Source: OLB9 sp041392785 (GTDB lineage: Bacteria; Bacteroidota; Bacteroidia; Chitinophagales; Saprospiraceae). From it: 64,000 bases of DNA. The notes under the pieces are model-generated. The model saw only the letters and a list, made by a program, of their open reading frames with translations. It made no database searches and was not told the origin of the DNA. Made by a program: the position numbers and the translations under genes. The stretch is taken from assembly GCA_041392785.1 (NCBI GenBank), contig JAWKLK010000007.1:62001-126000 (forward strand), given 5' to 3'. The stretch's first letter is position 1, and each line of letters opens with the position of its first letter. Positions 35,560 to 46,121 of the stretch are shown here, in pieces.

Positions 35560-36975
35560 ATGAAATATTTGATTTTAATTCTGGCAATCTTATCCAACAT
35601 TTCACTTTTTGGCCAGCTGCAGTCCATTAAAGTAGATATTAAAGGATATACCAATGATACCCTTATTTTGGGAAATTACTATGGTGAGAAGCAAATTGTA
35701 AAGGACACCATATTTAGGAATAAAAAAGGAACATATGAATACACCACAAAAGATACATTGGCAGAAGGGATGTATTTAGTTATGATGAAACCAAATAACA
35801 ATTTCATTCAATTTTTGATTTCACCCAATGAAAAAGCCATTTCAATCATAGCAGATACGTCAGATTTGGCCAATATAAAGTTCAAAAATAGTCCTGAGAA
35901 CAACCTTTTTTATGAATTTTTGAATTTCTTGAAAGATAAGAGAACATTAGCGGATTCAGCTCGTGCCAAGATTGAAAGAGCGAAGGCCAAAAATTTGGTT
36001 GACAAAGAGGCAGAAAATCAATTGAACTCTTTGGATGTTGATGTGAAGGCATATCAAAAAAATCTATTAGATCACAATCCAAAGAGTTTGACTGCATTTT
36101 TACTTAAATCTAATATGGATATAGATATTCCTGAGTTTGAAGGCGCCGGAGATTCACTTCAGATGAAAAGATACCATTACTACAAAAAGCATTACTTTGA
36201 CAATATAAATATGCAGCATCCGGCTCTAATCAGAATGCCATTTACCTACCCAAAGATAGATACCTATCTGAGTAAACTAAGCCCTCAAATTCCTGATTCA
36301 TTGAAATTGGAGATAGACCGTGTGCTTAGCTTATTGGAGGGAAATAATGAGGCATATAGATATTTTCTTGCTGACCTACTTAATAAATATGCGCAAATGA
36401 AAGTAGTAGGATTTGATGGACTTTATGTGCATCTTGTTGAAAACTACTATTCCAAAGGGAAGGCTCCTTGGGTGGATCAAGAAAATATTAAAAAAATGCA
36501 AGACAATGCCAATGATTTGAGTCCTATTCTCATAGGTAAAACTATACCAAACGTCGTTATATATAAAGAAGATGGTACGCCAATGCATTTACACGATGTT
36601 GAAGCACCATATACCGTCTTAATATTTTGGGCACCTGAGTGTGGCCATTGTCAGAAAGTGATGCCGTTTGTTGTTGATTTTGAAAAGAAACATAGAGATA
36701 AAGGTGTAAAAGTTGTCAGTATTTGTACAAAAGGTGGTGAAAAATTTCCAGAATGTTGGAAAGCAGTAAAGGAAAAAGGCATGGAAGCTTTTATCAATAC
36801 TGGCGATGAATATCAGAGATTTAATAGACAAATCAAGACTAAATCAACACCTAAAATATTTATCTTGGATCAAAATAAAAAAATATTAATCAAAGACATT
36901 CCTGGTGAAGAAATAGACAAAATCTTCGAAGAAGTATTTAAATTTGAAGAGCAAAAGAAATTGGAAAAACATTAA
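35560..36975 (+). CDS. Exported TlpA-like redoxin protein
   Basis: A 471-residue exported protein (signal peptide ends LFGQ near residue 20; no lipobox Cys). An N-terminal DUF4369-like beta domain (IKVDIKGYTNDTLILGNYYG) is followed by a long Lys/Glu/Asp-rich helical middle (about 120-300, partly coiled coil) and a C-terminal redoxin domain with FWAPECGHCQKV (Cys361, Cys364) and the cis-proline loop KSTPKIFIL. Probable periplasmic thiol-disulphide reductase. ATG 35560 gives the natural signal peptide; an in-frame TTG at 35524 would place unlikely residues before it. The end overlaps the convergent next gene by 4 bases. Confidence 0.9.
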   Translation: MKYLILILAILSNISLFGQLQSIKVDIKGYTNDTLILGNYYGEKQIVKDTIFRNKKGTYEYTTKDTLAEGMYLVMMKPNNNFIQFLISPNEKAISIIADTSDLANIKFKNSPENNLFYEFLNFLKDKRTLADSARAKIERAKAKNLVDKEAENQLNSLDVDVKAYQKNLLDHNPKSLTAFLLKSNMDIDIPEFEGAGDSLQMKRYHYYKKHYFDNINMQHPALIRMPFTYPKIDTYLSKLSPQIPDSLKLEIDRVLSLLEGNNEAYRYFLADLLNKYAQMKVVGFDGLYVHLVENYYSKGKAPWVDQENIKKMQDNANDLSPILIGKTIPNVVIYKEDGTPMHLHDVEAPYTVLIFWAPECGHCQKVMPFVVDFEKKHRDKGVKVVSICTKGGEKFPECWKAVKEKGMEAFINTGDEYQRFNRQIKTKSTPKIFILDQNKKILIKDIPGEEIDKIFEEVFKFEEQKKLEKH

Positions 36976-37844
36976 TTGCCAAACACGTTTTTCCCATCCA
37001 ATATAGGTTTTGGCCTAGGAGCCTGTTCTTGGACATCTACTTTTAATTTTGGCTCTTGAACCCAAATATTACCATTCCATGTATATCCAGTATAACTGCC
37101 ATCGGAAACATAAGTTTCATAATTGGGATCAATACGACTCATGCGAGGGATAAGATGATCGTGTACTATCATCTCTAAGCCTGGATTGTAATTTAGGGAA
37201 CAAAATCCATCTGATCCATATTTTAATAGGATTCTATTAAAAAGTTTAGTTTCTTTTCCGTGTACAACTTGGAATATTGGTTTACCAAAATAGGGTTTTC
37301 CTTCTTTGGAAAAGAAGAGTACATCCAATAATTTAACAGATTCGATGGCGTTCCATACAGTCTTTCCGAATAGTAAGTAACATGTTCCATCTTTTGTATC
37401 CAAGGGCATTAATTTAAAATAAGTAGTACCCAACCAATTTTGAGCACTGAATTCTTCTGTCAGTAAGTCCTCAGCAATTTTAAAATGATCATTTAAAGGG
37501 AAGGTTTTACCATCTGAAGTTTGGAGAAAACCAAAGTATTTTGTTTCATTTTTATTTATATTAAGCTCCCAAGTAAAAATTCTAAATCTACCATCATCAG
37601 AACTTAGCTTTGAAATCCATTTTAAGGAATCGAAAGGGTATGAAAAAGACCCTTCACTATTCAGTGCAGTATTGAATAGGTCGATAAATCGATCTTGTGC
37701 TTGTATTCTGAATCGGCTTTCATATGCATGCATCATGACATCACATTCAAAAGCAAGTTTTTCTTCCATTTCAGTGAAGATGGGTTGAGCATGTATATGA
37801 ATTACACTGAATACGAAAAGAAAATAAACAAAAATTAGTCTCAT
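36972..37844 (-). CDS. Unknown exported protein, 290 residues
   Basis: I do not recognise this protein. It has a clear signal peptide (MRLIFVYFLFVFSVIHIHAQ) and a mixed alpha/beta body with an MMHAYESRFRIQAQDRF helix near the start and a Pro-rich tail (QEQAPRPKP). No lipobox, repeat or sorting domain is evident, so it is probably periplasmic. ATG 37844 is preferred to the TTG at 37874, which lies inside the -7 box and the palindrome just upstream. The tail overlaps the convergent TlpA-like gene by 4 bases. Confidence 0.6.
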   Translation of the reverse strand: MRLIFVYFLFVFSVIHIHAQPIFTEMEEKLAFECDVMMHAYESRFRIQAQDRFIDLFNTALNSEGSFSYPFDSLKWISKLSSDDGRFRIFTWELNINKNETKYFGFLQTSDGKTFPLNDHFKIAEDLLTEEFSAQNWLGTTYFKLMPLDTKDGTCYLLFGKTVWNAIESVKLLDVLFFSKEGKPYFGKPIFQVVHGKETKLFNRILLKYGSDGFCSLNYNPGLEMIVHDHLIPRMSRIDPNYETYVSDGSYTGYTWNGNIWVQEPKLKVDVQEQAPRPKPILDGKNVFGN

Positions 37845-37860
37845 GAAAAACTTTGATTTA

Positions 37861-37880
37861 TTGCGTAAACGCAAAATTTA
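37861..37880 (-). promoter_or_regulatory. -7-like box with adjacent palindromic operator candidate
   Basis: On the minus strand TA-AAT-TTTG (37872-37880) is followed at once by an inverted repeat with arms TTGCGT and ACGCAA around two bases (37861-37874). The palindrome covers the predicted transcription start, a classical repressor position. No regulator gene lies next to it. Confidence 0.4.
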
Positions 37881-38162
37881 GACCAATTATTATCAGCTTT
37901 TTACAATGTAAATCATAAAATACCAGTAGTCAAGCATTAAAATTTTCTTAATAAAGAGAATATTGATACTAAAGATATTTTAATGTAGAGATCTTTTTTC
38001 TAGTTTCTCTTTTGACCCATGTTTCAATGAGATTGAGAATGATTAGCTTATGTACAATGAGTTAAAAACTCTGATTATTATATTTGGTAATTTAGGTAGT
38101 TTTTCCAATAAAAAATGTCAAATTTTGATTAGCTTTGCCATCGCAAAATAATTAAAAATTTT
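37881..38162. other. Divergent intergenic region, no gene seen
   Basis: AT-rich spacer of about 280 bases between the unknown exported protein (-) and tpiA (+). Apart from the tpiA -7 box it shows no ORF, RNA or strong repeat. Confidence 0.6.
38130..38137 (+). promoter_or_regulatory. TAnnTTTG -7 box of tpiA
   Basis: Perfect TAGCTTTG, 25 bases before ATG 38163. No TTG at the usual upstream distance. Confidence 0.5.
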
Positions 38163-38918
38163 ATGGCACGACCAAAAATAGCAGCCGGAAACTGGAAGAT
38201 GAACACTACCAGTCCTGAAGGGAATTCTTTACTGACGGATTTATTAAAACATGAATGGGATACCAAAGTGTCAGTTATAATTGCACCACCTTTTACGCAT
38301 TTACATTCTTTTGTCCAGTCGTTAGCTCAGGAAACAAGAATTCAAGTGGCTGCGCAAAATTGTGCTCCAGCTACCTCAGGTGCTTACACAGGTGAAGTTT
38401 CAGTAGGTATGCTAGCATCAATGGGAGTTCCAAATATAATAATAGGGCATTCTGAAAGACGTGAAATATTTGGGGAATCAGATGAAATGCTAAAGAAAAA
38501 AGTAGATCTAGTTTTACTCAGTGGGTTGATTCCTATATTTTGTTGTGGGGAGCCACTTGAAATAAGAAAAGCAGGAAATCATATAAGCTATGTCACAAAT
38601 CAACTAGAAGCATCATTGTGGCATCTGGATAATCTTGATTTTTCTAAATTGATTTTGGCATATGAACCAATTTGGGCTATTGGAACTGGTGAGACTGCAT
38701 CACCTGAACAGGCGCAAGAGATGCATGAGAACATTCGGAATTTTATAGCATCAAAATATGGATTTGCTGTATCTGAGCAAATTCCAATACTGTATGGGGG
38801 TTCAGTCAAGGCATCTAATGCACGTGATATTTTTTCAAAACAAGATGTAGATGGAGGCCTTGTAGGCGGTGCAAGTCTTAATGCAGATGAATTCGCTGCA
38901 ATAATTCAATCTTTTTAA
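38163..38918 (+). CDS. tpiA: Triosephosphate isomerase
   Basis: Interconverts glyceraldehyde 3-phosphate and dihydroxyacetone phosphate in glycolysis. All landmarks are present in 251 residues: AGNWKMN with the catalytic lysine near the start, IIGHSERR with the catalytic histidine, AYEPIWAIGTG with the catalytic glutamate and flexible loop, and LYGGSVK with the phosphate-binding glycines. It is followed 21 bases later by the acyl-CoA carboxylase subunit and may be cotranscribed with it. Confidence 0.97.
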   Translation: MARPKIAAGNWKMNTTSPEGNSLLTDLLKHEWDTKVSVIIAPPFTHLHSFVQSLAQETRIQVAAQNCAPATSGAYTGEVSVGMLASMGVPNIIIGHSERREIFGESDEMLKKKVDLVLLSGLIPIFCCGEPLEIRKAGNHISYVTNQLEASLWHLDNLDFSKLILAYEPIWAIGTGETASPEQAQEMHENIRNFIASKYGFAVSEQIPILYGGSVKASNARDIFSKQDVDGGLVGGASLNADEFAAIIQSF

Positions 38919-38939
38919 TGTATTTCGAAAGTAGATGAT

Positions 38940-40574
38940 ATGGTAGACCCCCAAATAGATTTCAATAGGAATGAAGACAACATGTTGCTTCTTGTAAGTC
39001 AGGTACAGAAGCGACTAAATAAGATTCATGAAGGTGGAGGGAAAGAAAAAAATGATAAACTCCGTGCTCAAGGCAAAATGACTGCCCGCGAAAGAGTCAA
39101 TTACTTAATAGACAAAGACTTTGATCCTATTGAAATCGGCAGTTTTGCGGGTTTTGAAATGTATGAAAATGAAGGTGGATGTCCAGCCGGAGGTGTAATC
39201 GTATGCATAGCCAAAGTCTCAAAAAGAATGGTCATCATCGTAGCAAATGATGCTTCCGTAAAAGCAGGGGCTTGGTTTCCTATCACAGGAAAGAAGAATC
39301 TTAGAGCTCAGGAAATCAGCATGGAGAATAAAATTCCTATCATTTACCTGGTGGATTCAGCAGGTGTTTACTTGCCAATGCAAGATGAAATATTCCCGGA
39401 TAAAGAACATTTTGGTAGAATATTTAGAAATAATGCAAAAATGTCATCAATGGGAATCCCACAAATTGCTGCTATTATGGGCAGTTGTGTGGCTGGTGGA
39501 GCATACTTGCCCATAATGTCAGACGAAGCATTGATAGTAGAGGGCACAGGATCAATTTTTTTAGCTGGACCTTACTTAGTAAAAGCAGCTATAGGAGAAG
39601 ATGTAGATTCTGAGACATTGGGCGGCGCCACAACCCACTGCGAAATATCGGGTGTCACTGACTACAAAATGCCGAATGACAAAGTATGTCTAGATACAAT
39701 CAAGACGTTGGTTTCTAAGGTGGCAGCTCCTGCCTTTGCAGGTTTTGATAGGGAAACTCCAAAACCACCGATCAAGGAAAATGCAAATATCTTAGGCATA
39801 TTTCCTGAAAATCCTTCCAAACCCTATAACATGCTTGATATTATTCATGGTTTGGTGGACGAATCGAAGTTTTTACAATATAAAGAGGATTATGGCAAGA
39901 CAATTCTATGCGGTTATGCAAGGATTGATGGTTGGGCAGTAGGTATTGTAGCCAACCAAAGGCTTGTAGTAAAAAATGCTCAAGGGGAAATGCAGTTTGG
40001 AGGCGTTATATATTCTGATTCGGCAGATAAAGCTGCCAGATTTATTATGAATTGCAATCAGAAGAAGATTCCTTTGGTTTTCTTGCATGACGTCACGGGA
40101 TTTATGGTGGGAAAGCGTTCTGAACATGGTGGCATCATAAAAGATGGGGCAAAAATGGTAAATGCCGTAGCCAATTCGACAGTACCTAAGATAAGTGTTG
40201 TAGTAGGCAATTCATATGGAGCGGGTAATTATGCCATGTGTGGCAAAGCATACGATCCGAGACTAATAGTTGGGTGGCCGACTGCGAAAATTGCGGTGAT
40301 GGGAGGCGCACAAGCTGCAAAAGTATTGACTCAAATACAAGTATCCAACCTTAAACACAAAGGTCAGGCTCCAAATAAGGAAGATGAAGTGAACTTATAT
40401 AATGAGACAATGCAAAAATATATCACACAAACCACGCCTTATTATGCAGCAGCTAGATTGTGGATTGATGCTATCATAGATCCCAGAGATACAAGAAGAT
40501 TGATTTCTTTAGGTATCGAAATGGCCAATCATGGAGAAGTAGCAAAGTTTAATCCAGGAGTGATACAAACATAA
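38940..40574 (+). CDS. Acyl-CoA carboxylase beta (carboxyltransferase) subunit, MCC-type
   Basis: Transfers carboxyl from biotin to an acyl-CoA. The 544-residue chain has both crotonase-fold halves: MTARERVNYLIDK at the start, GSCVAGGAYLPIMSDEALIVEGTGSIFLAGP and LGGATTHCEISGVTD in the first, and FLHDVTGFMVGKRSEHGGIIKDGAKMV and GNSYGAGNYAMCGKAYDP in the second. The wording is closest to methylcrotonyl-CoA carboxylase beta (leucine breakdown), with propionyl-CoA carboxylase as the alternative. The biotin carboxylase and carrier are not adjacent; accC at 30.5-32 kb could serve as partner. Confidence 0.88.
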   Translation: MVDPQIDFNRNEDNMLLLVSQVQKRLNKIHEGGGKEKNDKLRAQGKMTARERVNYLIDKDFDPIEIGSFAGFEMYENEGGCPAGGVIVCIAKVSKRMVIIVANDASVKAGAWFPITGKKNLRAQEISMENKIPIIYLVDSAGVYLPMQDEIFPDKEHFGRIFRNNAKMSSMGIPQIAAIMGSCVAGGAYLPIMSDEALIVEGTGSIFLAGPYLVKAAIGEDVDSETLGGATTHCEISGVTDYKMPNDKVCLDTIKTLVSKVAAPAFAGFDRETPKPPIKENANILGIFPENPSKPYNMLDIIHGLVDESKFLQYKEDYGKTILCGYARIDGWAVGIVANQRLVVKNAQGEMQFGGVIYSDSADKAARFIMNCNQKKIPLVFLHDVTGFMVGKRSEHGGIIKDGAKMVNAVANSTVPKISVVVGNSYGAGNYAMCGKAYDPRLIVGWPTAKIAVMGGAQAAKVLTQIQVSNLKHKGQAPNKEDEVNLYNETMQKYITQTTPYYAAARLWIDAIIDPRDTRRLISLGIEMANHGEVAKFNPGVIQT

Positions 40575-40740
40575 GTCGACAGCGAAGTATAATTGAAGTT
40601 AAAAGCTAAATACAACTTCTTACTTACTATATTAAAAATATACATGTACCCACGTGATGTGCAAGAATGAATTAACTATTTATAAATCAATATATAACGC
40701 ATTACAATAAAAAATATACCAAAATTCACCCATAAATATT

Positions 40741-40771
40741 TTGTTTTTATTAAAATGCGACAGTAGCTTTG
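40741..40771 (+). promoter_or_regulatory. Bacteroidota-type promoter of the giant metalloprotease gene
   Basis: TTG at 40741-40743, 20 bases, then perfect TAGCTTTG at 40764-40771. Transcription would start near 40778, which leaves a leader of about 270 bases to ATG 41049, the longest in the window, with the microsatellite inside. Confidence 0.6.
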
Positions 40772-40921
40772 TATTGATATTTTTTTATTTTTTGTTAACT
40801 TAAATTTACTTTACATTGTAAAAAGCACCAAAATTTCCTAAAGACCGAATACTAGTTAAAACTGATGGTTATTTTTAGTCCGAAGACAATTATAGTAGTT
40901 TAAAACTAAATTTTTTTAATC

Positions 40922-41048
<127 letters not shown>

Positions 41049-41056
<8 letters not shown>

Positions 41057-44000
41057 CCTATCTGAAATTTTTGTTTTTTTATTTAATGTATCTTTTAATT
41101 ATGGATATTCTCAAAGTAGTTTTTGTGGAGAATTACCTCCTCATCAAGCGACCTCCACTGATCCAGATTTGATATATTATGATAGATTCGGTAATTCATA
41201 CGACATTATTCCACAAGGAAATAACATTCCTATCCCCACAACTATGGTGCAAGTAGGTAATTTTAATTTGATTTTTCCACAAAATGTTTTTTCTCAAAGT
41301 GAGATTGATGTTTGCACTGATGTTTTTGAATATTTAAATAATATTTTAGTTCAAAGACAAGTATTTACAAATTGCGGAGTACTCGTTAATAACGCTGAAA
41401 TCAACATTGATTTTCAAAAAATTATTTTTTCTGATAATGACAGATTAGGAACAGCTTCAGGCCTTACGTATGGTAAAATTGATTATTGTCAAGATGGAAT
41501 AGAATTAACCTATTCAACAATTTACCAGAAGTTAAATGGATTGAGCAGATATTCAAATAATTCATCGATTGATGGTATTATTGCAATCAGTCAAGTCCAT
41601 TCAGATAATAATCAGTTTTTTACTGGCTACCCAGATCCACAAACTGGAGATCAATTTGATTTATTTACGGTCGTTTTACATGAAGCAATGCATTTGATAA
41701 CTTTTAGTCCAACAATTTCTGATAACTTGTTTGTAACTCCGTACGATCTGCTGATTAATGGACAAGCTGGAAATATGTTAGATTGTGCTGGTAAATGCTA
41801 TCACAATAACTATAATCCAATTTCAACTTTTCAACCTACCATTGGAAGCAACAATATATTATTGGGGGCTAATGACAATTTGTCACATTTGGCAGGAGCC
41901 AGTTATTTAATGCATGGCGGTCTAGCTCTCGGTGAAAGGAAATTTCTAAGTTCCGATGAGATTTTAATCACATGTGAGACTGGGTTACAAACAACATCCT
42001 GCGACGGACAATTTATAGACATTATAAATTCAGGAAATAGTTCTGGTATAGCTTGCACAGAATTGGATGGATGTTGTACGAATACTTTTATAACCTGTCA
42101 AAATAGTATTTCAATTCCTATAGAAGAAATTAATTGCAGACTTATTCACAATTTTACAAACTTTAATGTAATTGGTGTTGAGACCATAGTGCCATCCTTA
42201 CAAGGTCTTGTTACATTTGACGGGACTAATATACAAGCCAATCGAAATATGAATTTGCAAAGATATGAAGTTGTAGTTACTTACGAAGTGGTAAAATCCA
42301 ATGGTGATTGTGTTAATTTTAATGCCATAATTGAAGTAATATTTGAATTGAATTGCGATTGTGAGTTTTTACCAACCAATGAATGCATAAATACACTTTG
42401 TTACCATGATTTTGAATCAACTATACCAGAATCATGGGTGACTTTTGGTTTACCTTTTTACTTTGAAAATACTCCACAATGTAACAATGTTTCTGCAGAC
42501 CTTGTGGAAAACAACGGTAATACCTTTTTAGATTTTCCTAATATAAATGAAACTGTAGTTTTGTCTATTCATGATGCTCCTTATAATTTTTGTAATCTTA
42601 ATTTACAGTTTGATGGGCGATCTGATATTGGTGCTCAAGCTGAAATATGGGGTAGTTCTGTACCGCCATGTGATATCAATGATCGTGGAGTAAGTAGGAA
42701 TTGTGGAGAAATTACAACTTGTGGAGATGGATCAGTATTTCAATCACAATGTTTAGGGACAATTACTATATCCTCATCAGGATTTCAATCGTACGATTTA
42801 AATATTTTAACTTCACAGTTTGATCAACCCATTAATTATATATTTATTATTAATTCAAGTGAGCAGCCGTTTGCTATAGATAACATTTCGCTTAGAGTAA
42901 CCAATTGTGCACTTGATGCTGAATTTGTAGAAGAAAATATTTCATGTGGTGAATTTAAGTTCAACCCAACACAATCTAATAATCAACAAACTCATTTTTG
43001 GAACTTTGGTGATGGCACTACTAGCACAGAGAGTAATCCATCACATACGTATAGTACTAATGGAACATATGAAGTGTGGCATTTGATAAATGATAATTGT
43101 GGAAATTCTATCGATTTCAAGCATGTAATTATTGTTGATTGTATTTGTAATGAACCTATTGCATCTTTTACTAATATTGTAACTTGTGAAGGATCTCTTA
43201 ATTTTGTCAGTTTTACCTTTACGGGAACAGGAGAAGGGTTAACATACACTTGGGACTTTGGAGATGGAACTAGCTCGACAGATCAAAATCCATCACATGT
43301 CTATTCTTCTAATGGTACATATACTGTAACGCTTTCCATCTCAGATGGGTGCGGTCATACTACAACCTTTTCATCCAATGTTGTGGTTAATTGCAGGACA
43401 TTTGAAAGTAGGTGCGATAGTTTAATCTTAAACACTAGGTATATTACCATAGACTGTGGCAACACCCCTCTGCTTTGGAGTCAATATGCTGCAACACACG
43501 GAATTAGTAATAATTTTAGTCCTTTTCTTGCTTATTTAAAAGGTACTTTGATAATTGATGAGCCCATCACTTTTGGTAATTTTTTATATTCTGGAGAATG
43601 GATTATGAGCGATGGTGCTGAATTAATAGTGGAAAATCATCTCACTGTATTTAATACACATTTTAAAGGATGTATCACAATGTGGGAGGGTATCACAGTC
43701 AATAATGGTGGAAGCTTAACAATTGCCCATAATTCAATAGTTGAAGATGCTAATAATGGTATATTTATTAATGGAGGCAGTGCCAGCATCCAAAATGTAA
43801 CTTTTATAAATAATGTGATTGGTGTAAATGCAGTTGATCATTTTCCTAATAGCCCAAATATTTGTAGTTTCAAATGCAGTGGTAATCTCAAACCTCCTTA
43901 CTTTGGACAAATGGGCTACCCTGCTGATGGACTCAGTTATGCTGGTATAAAATTAGATAATACAGGCAGCTTTTACACAGGGACAATTCAAGACCCAAGA

Positions 44001-46040
44001 ATTAACACTTTTGACGGTTTAAGAAATGGAATAATTGGAATTAATACTAATCTCCAAATTTATGAAAACAATTTTATAAATATGAGGGGTGCTTATGAAG
44101 ATGACACAGCCACTAGTCCAGAATTAAGTGGTTATGCCATTGTAGCATCAGGCGGAAGTAATTATACAATTCAAGAAAATATAATATCAGGTGTTAAAAT
44201 TGGCGTTAGTATAAACAATGCTGTATTGTCAAATATTAAAATTAGAGATAATAGGATTTCTAATTTTAATACTACTAATGCCTATGGAATAAAATGCCAA
44301 AATAACTTAGGAGGTACAATAGATGCAAATTCCAATATCATTAATAATGGGTATAGTAGTATTTATTTCTTAAATAATAATGGGTCTATCAATCGCATTT
44401 ATTCTAATATAATCACAAATGATCAAATAGACGAAAATGCATCTGAAATTGTATTATCATGTACTTCGTGTAGTGAATTTGGAACTGCTATCCACAATAA
44501 TAATATTATAAGGTCTAGAGCTTATTTTGGAATTGCATCTTTGCATGTCAATAAAAACAGAATTTATAACAACAATATAAATCTGACTGGCATTGTCGGG
44601 CAGGAAGGAATTTTAATTTCAAATGCTTCGGAGACTTATATGCACGATAATAATATCACTGGTACAAATCCGCTTGGAAGAGCTGTCCAAACGTTTCAAT
44701 CTCCTTCTTCCAGATTGGAGTGCAACTGGGTGGATAATTTGCAGACCGGTTTCTTTTTTTATGGCATGTCTCCTGGTACAAATTTTAAATCCAATTTAAT
44801 GAATAATCAATCATCAAATGGTTTAGAATTAGATCATGCCCTTATAGGAGTGCAATCTCACAAATCCAACGTATGGTATGGAAGTACTCGAAGAGCTAAA
44901 TCGCAATTCTCTAGTTTGCAGTTTAATCGTTTTTTAGTCGATCCCGTGCTACAACCTCCATACATACCTGGCCTGATAAATGGCACTTTCAAACCTACCA
45001 CGAATCCTTCCAATGGTTGGTTTTTCTACGAGTATGGCTTTGAAAATACCTGTTGGGATGGCGCTTTCGAGCCTGAAGCTTTGCAAGATCCAGGAGCGAA
45101 TCTTTCTGCTATGATAGACGCCGAAGGAAGCGATACAGGATATGATGCTTATAATAGGTGGTTTTTAGAAAAAGAAGCATTAGGGTATATGGACTCACAT
45201 CAAACAGTATCATTTGATAAAGATTTGGAAATGAAGTATGAACAAGCAGAGCAAGGTTTAAAGAATTTGGCAAATTTAGAAAATGTCATCAACACTGCTT
45301 TTTTACCTCTTGAGCAGGAAAATATTGCAATGCAATCCATTTTTAATGCCATTGACCTGAAATCAAGCCAAATTTTTGATATTTTGTCTGACCCAGATTA
45401 TACATCCAATTCATCATTAGTGGAGCACTTGCATTTACTTAAAAATGAATTGGAAGCTTTGAATACCGAACTTCAAAGCCAACAAAACGGACAAAAAGCA
45501 AGATTCGCATCGGAAGCTCTTGCAATCAAAATACGTATAAGTGCAATTCCAAATGATACTGAATACGCAAGGGATTATAAGGACGCGCTTACGGCATGGG
45601 TTGATTATTATGTATTAGGAAAACCCTATGTCATGCAACATCATCTCTCGAAACTACAACAAATAGCCGAAAAGTGTATCCTTGACAATGGTGAAGGAGT
45701 GACTATGGCACGAAATGTATTGTTGATACTGGGAATACCTATGCAATACTTTGATGCGTGTAATCCAACTGAATCAAGAATACGTGTTAGTACGGAGGCT
45801 AAGGCAATAGTATCAATTTCTCCCAATCCCGCTTCGACCACTGTTGACATCAGAATAGCTGGAGATGAAACCATCACAGAAGTAAATGCAATAGCAGCTG
45901 ACGGTCAACTGTATTATGCAATCAAACAATGTCAAGACTTGCACAATATAGATATCAGTAACTGGACGTCTGGTTTGTATGTGTTGAAATTTCGACTCAG
46001 TAGTGGTAAAGAGGAATTCATAAAACTTGTAAAACTGTAA
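41049..46040 (+). CDS. Giant T9SS protein: HExxH metallopeptidase, PKD domains, beta-helix
   Basis: A 1663-residue secreted protein. The N-terminus is hydrophobic but starts MDNLSE without a basic residue, an odd signal peptide (ends GYSQ). Residues about 30-310 resemble a zinc metallopeptidase: HEAMH at 211-215 and a downstream NLSHLAGASYLMH that may give the third ligand. Two PKD domains follow at about 648-694 and 701-782 (FGDGT...NPSHTYS). Residues about 830-1270 are Asn-rich right-handed beta-helix repeats. A helical Glu/Gln-rich region (about 1390-1580) and a T9SS type A domain (SPNPASTTVDIRI, GLYVLKF) finish it. Related C-terminal sequence occurs in the fragment at 48101-48708. A strong terminator follows. 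Confidence 0.88.
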
Positions 46041-46051
46041 TCGAAAGTATG

Positions 46052-46079
46052 AATTCGGGCGAGGCCCCTCGCCCGAATT
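46052..46079 (+). terminator. Intrinsic terminator
   Basis: Perfect 13-bp stem (46052-46064 and 46067-46079, core TTCGGGCGAGG) with a tiny central loop, followed by TTTATTATTAT. GC-rich stem in AT-rich surroundings; about 11 bases after the stop of the giant gene. Confidence 0.85.
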
Positions 46080-46121
46080 TTATTATTATAAACCATTCAA
46101 TCATCCAAAAATTTAAAAAAA

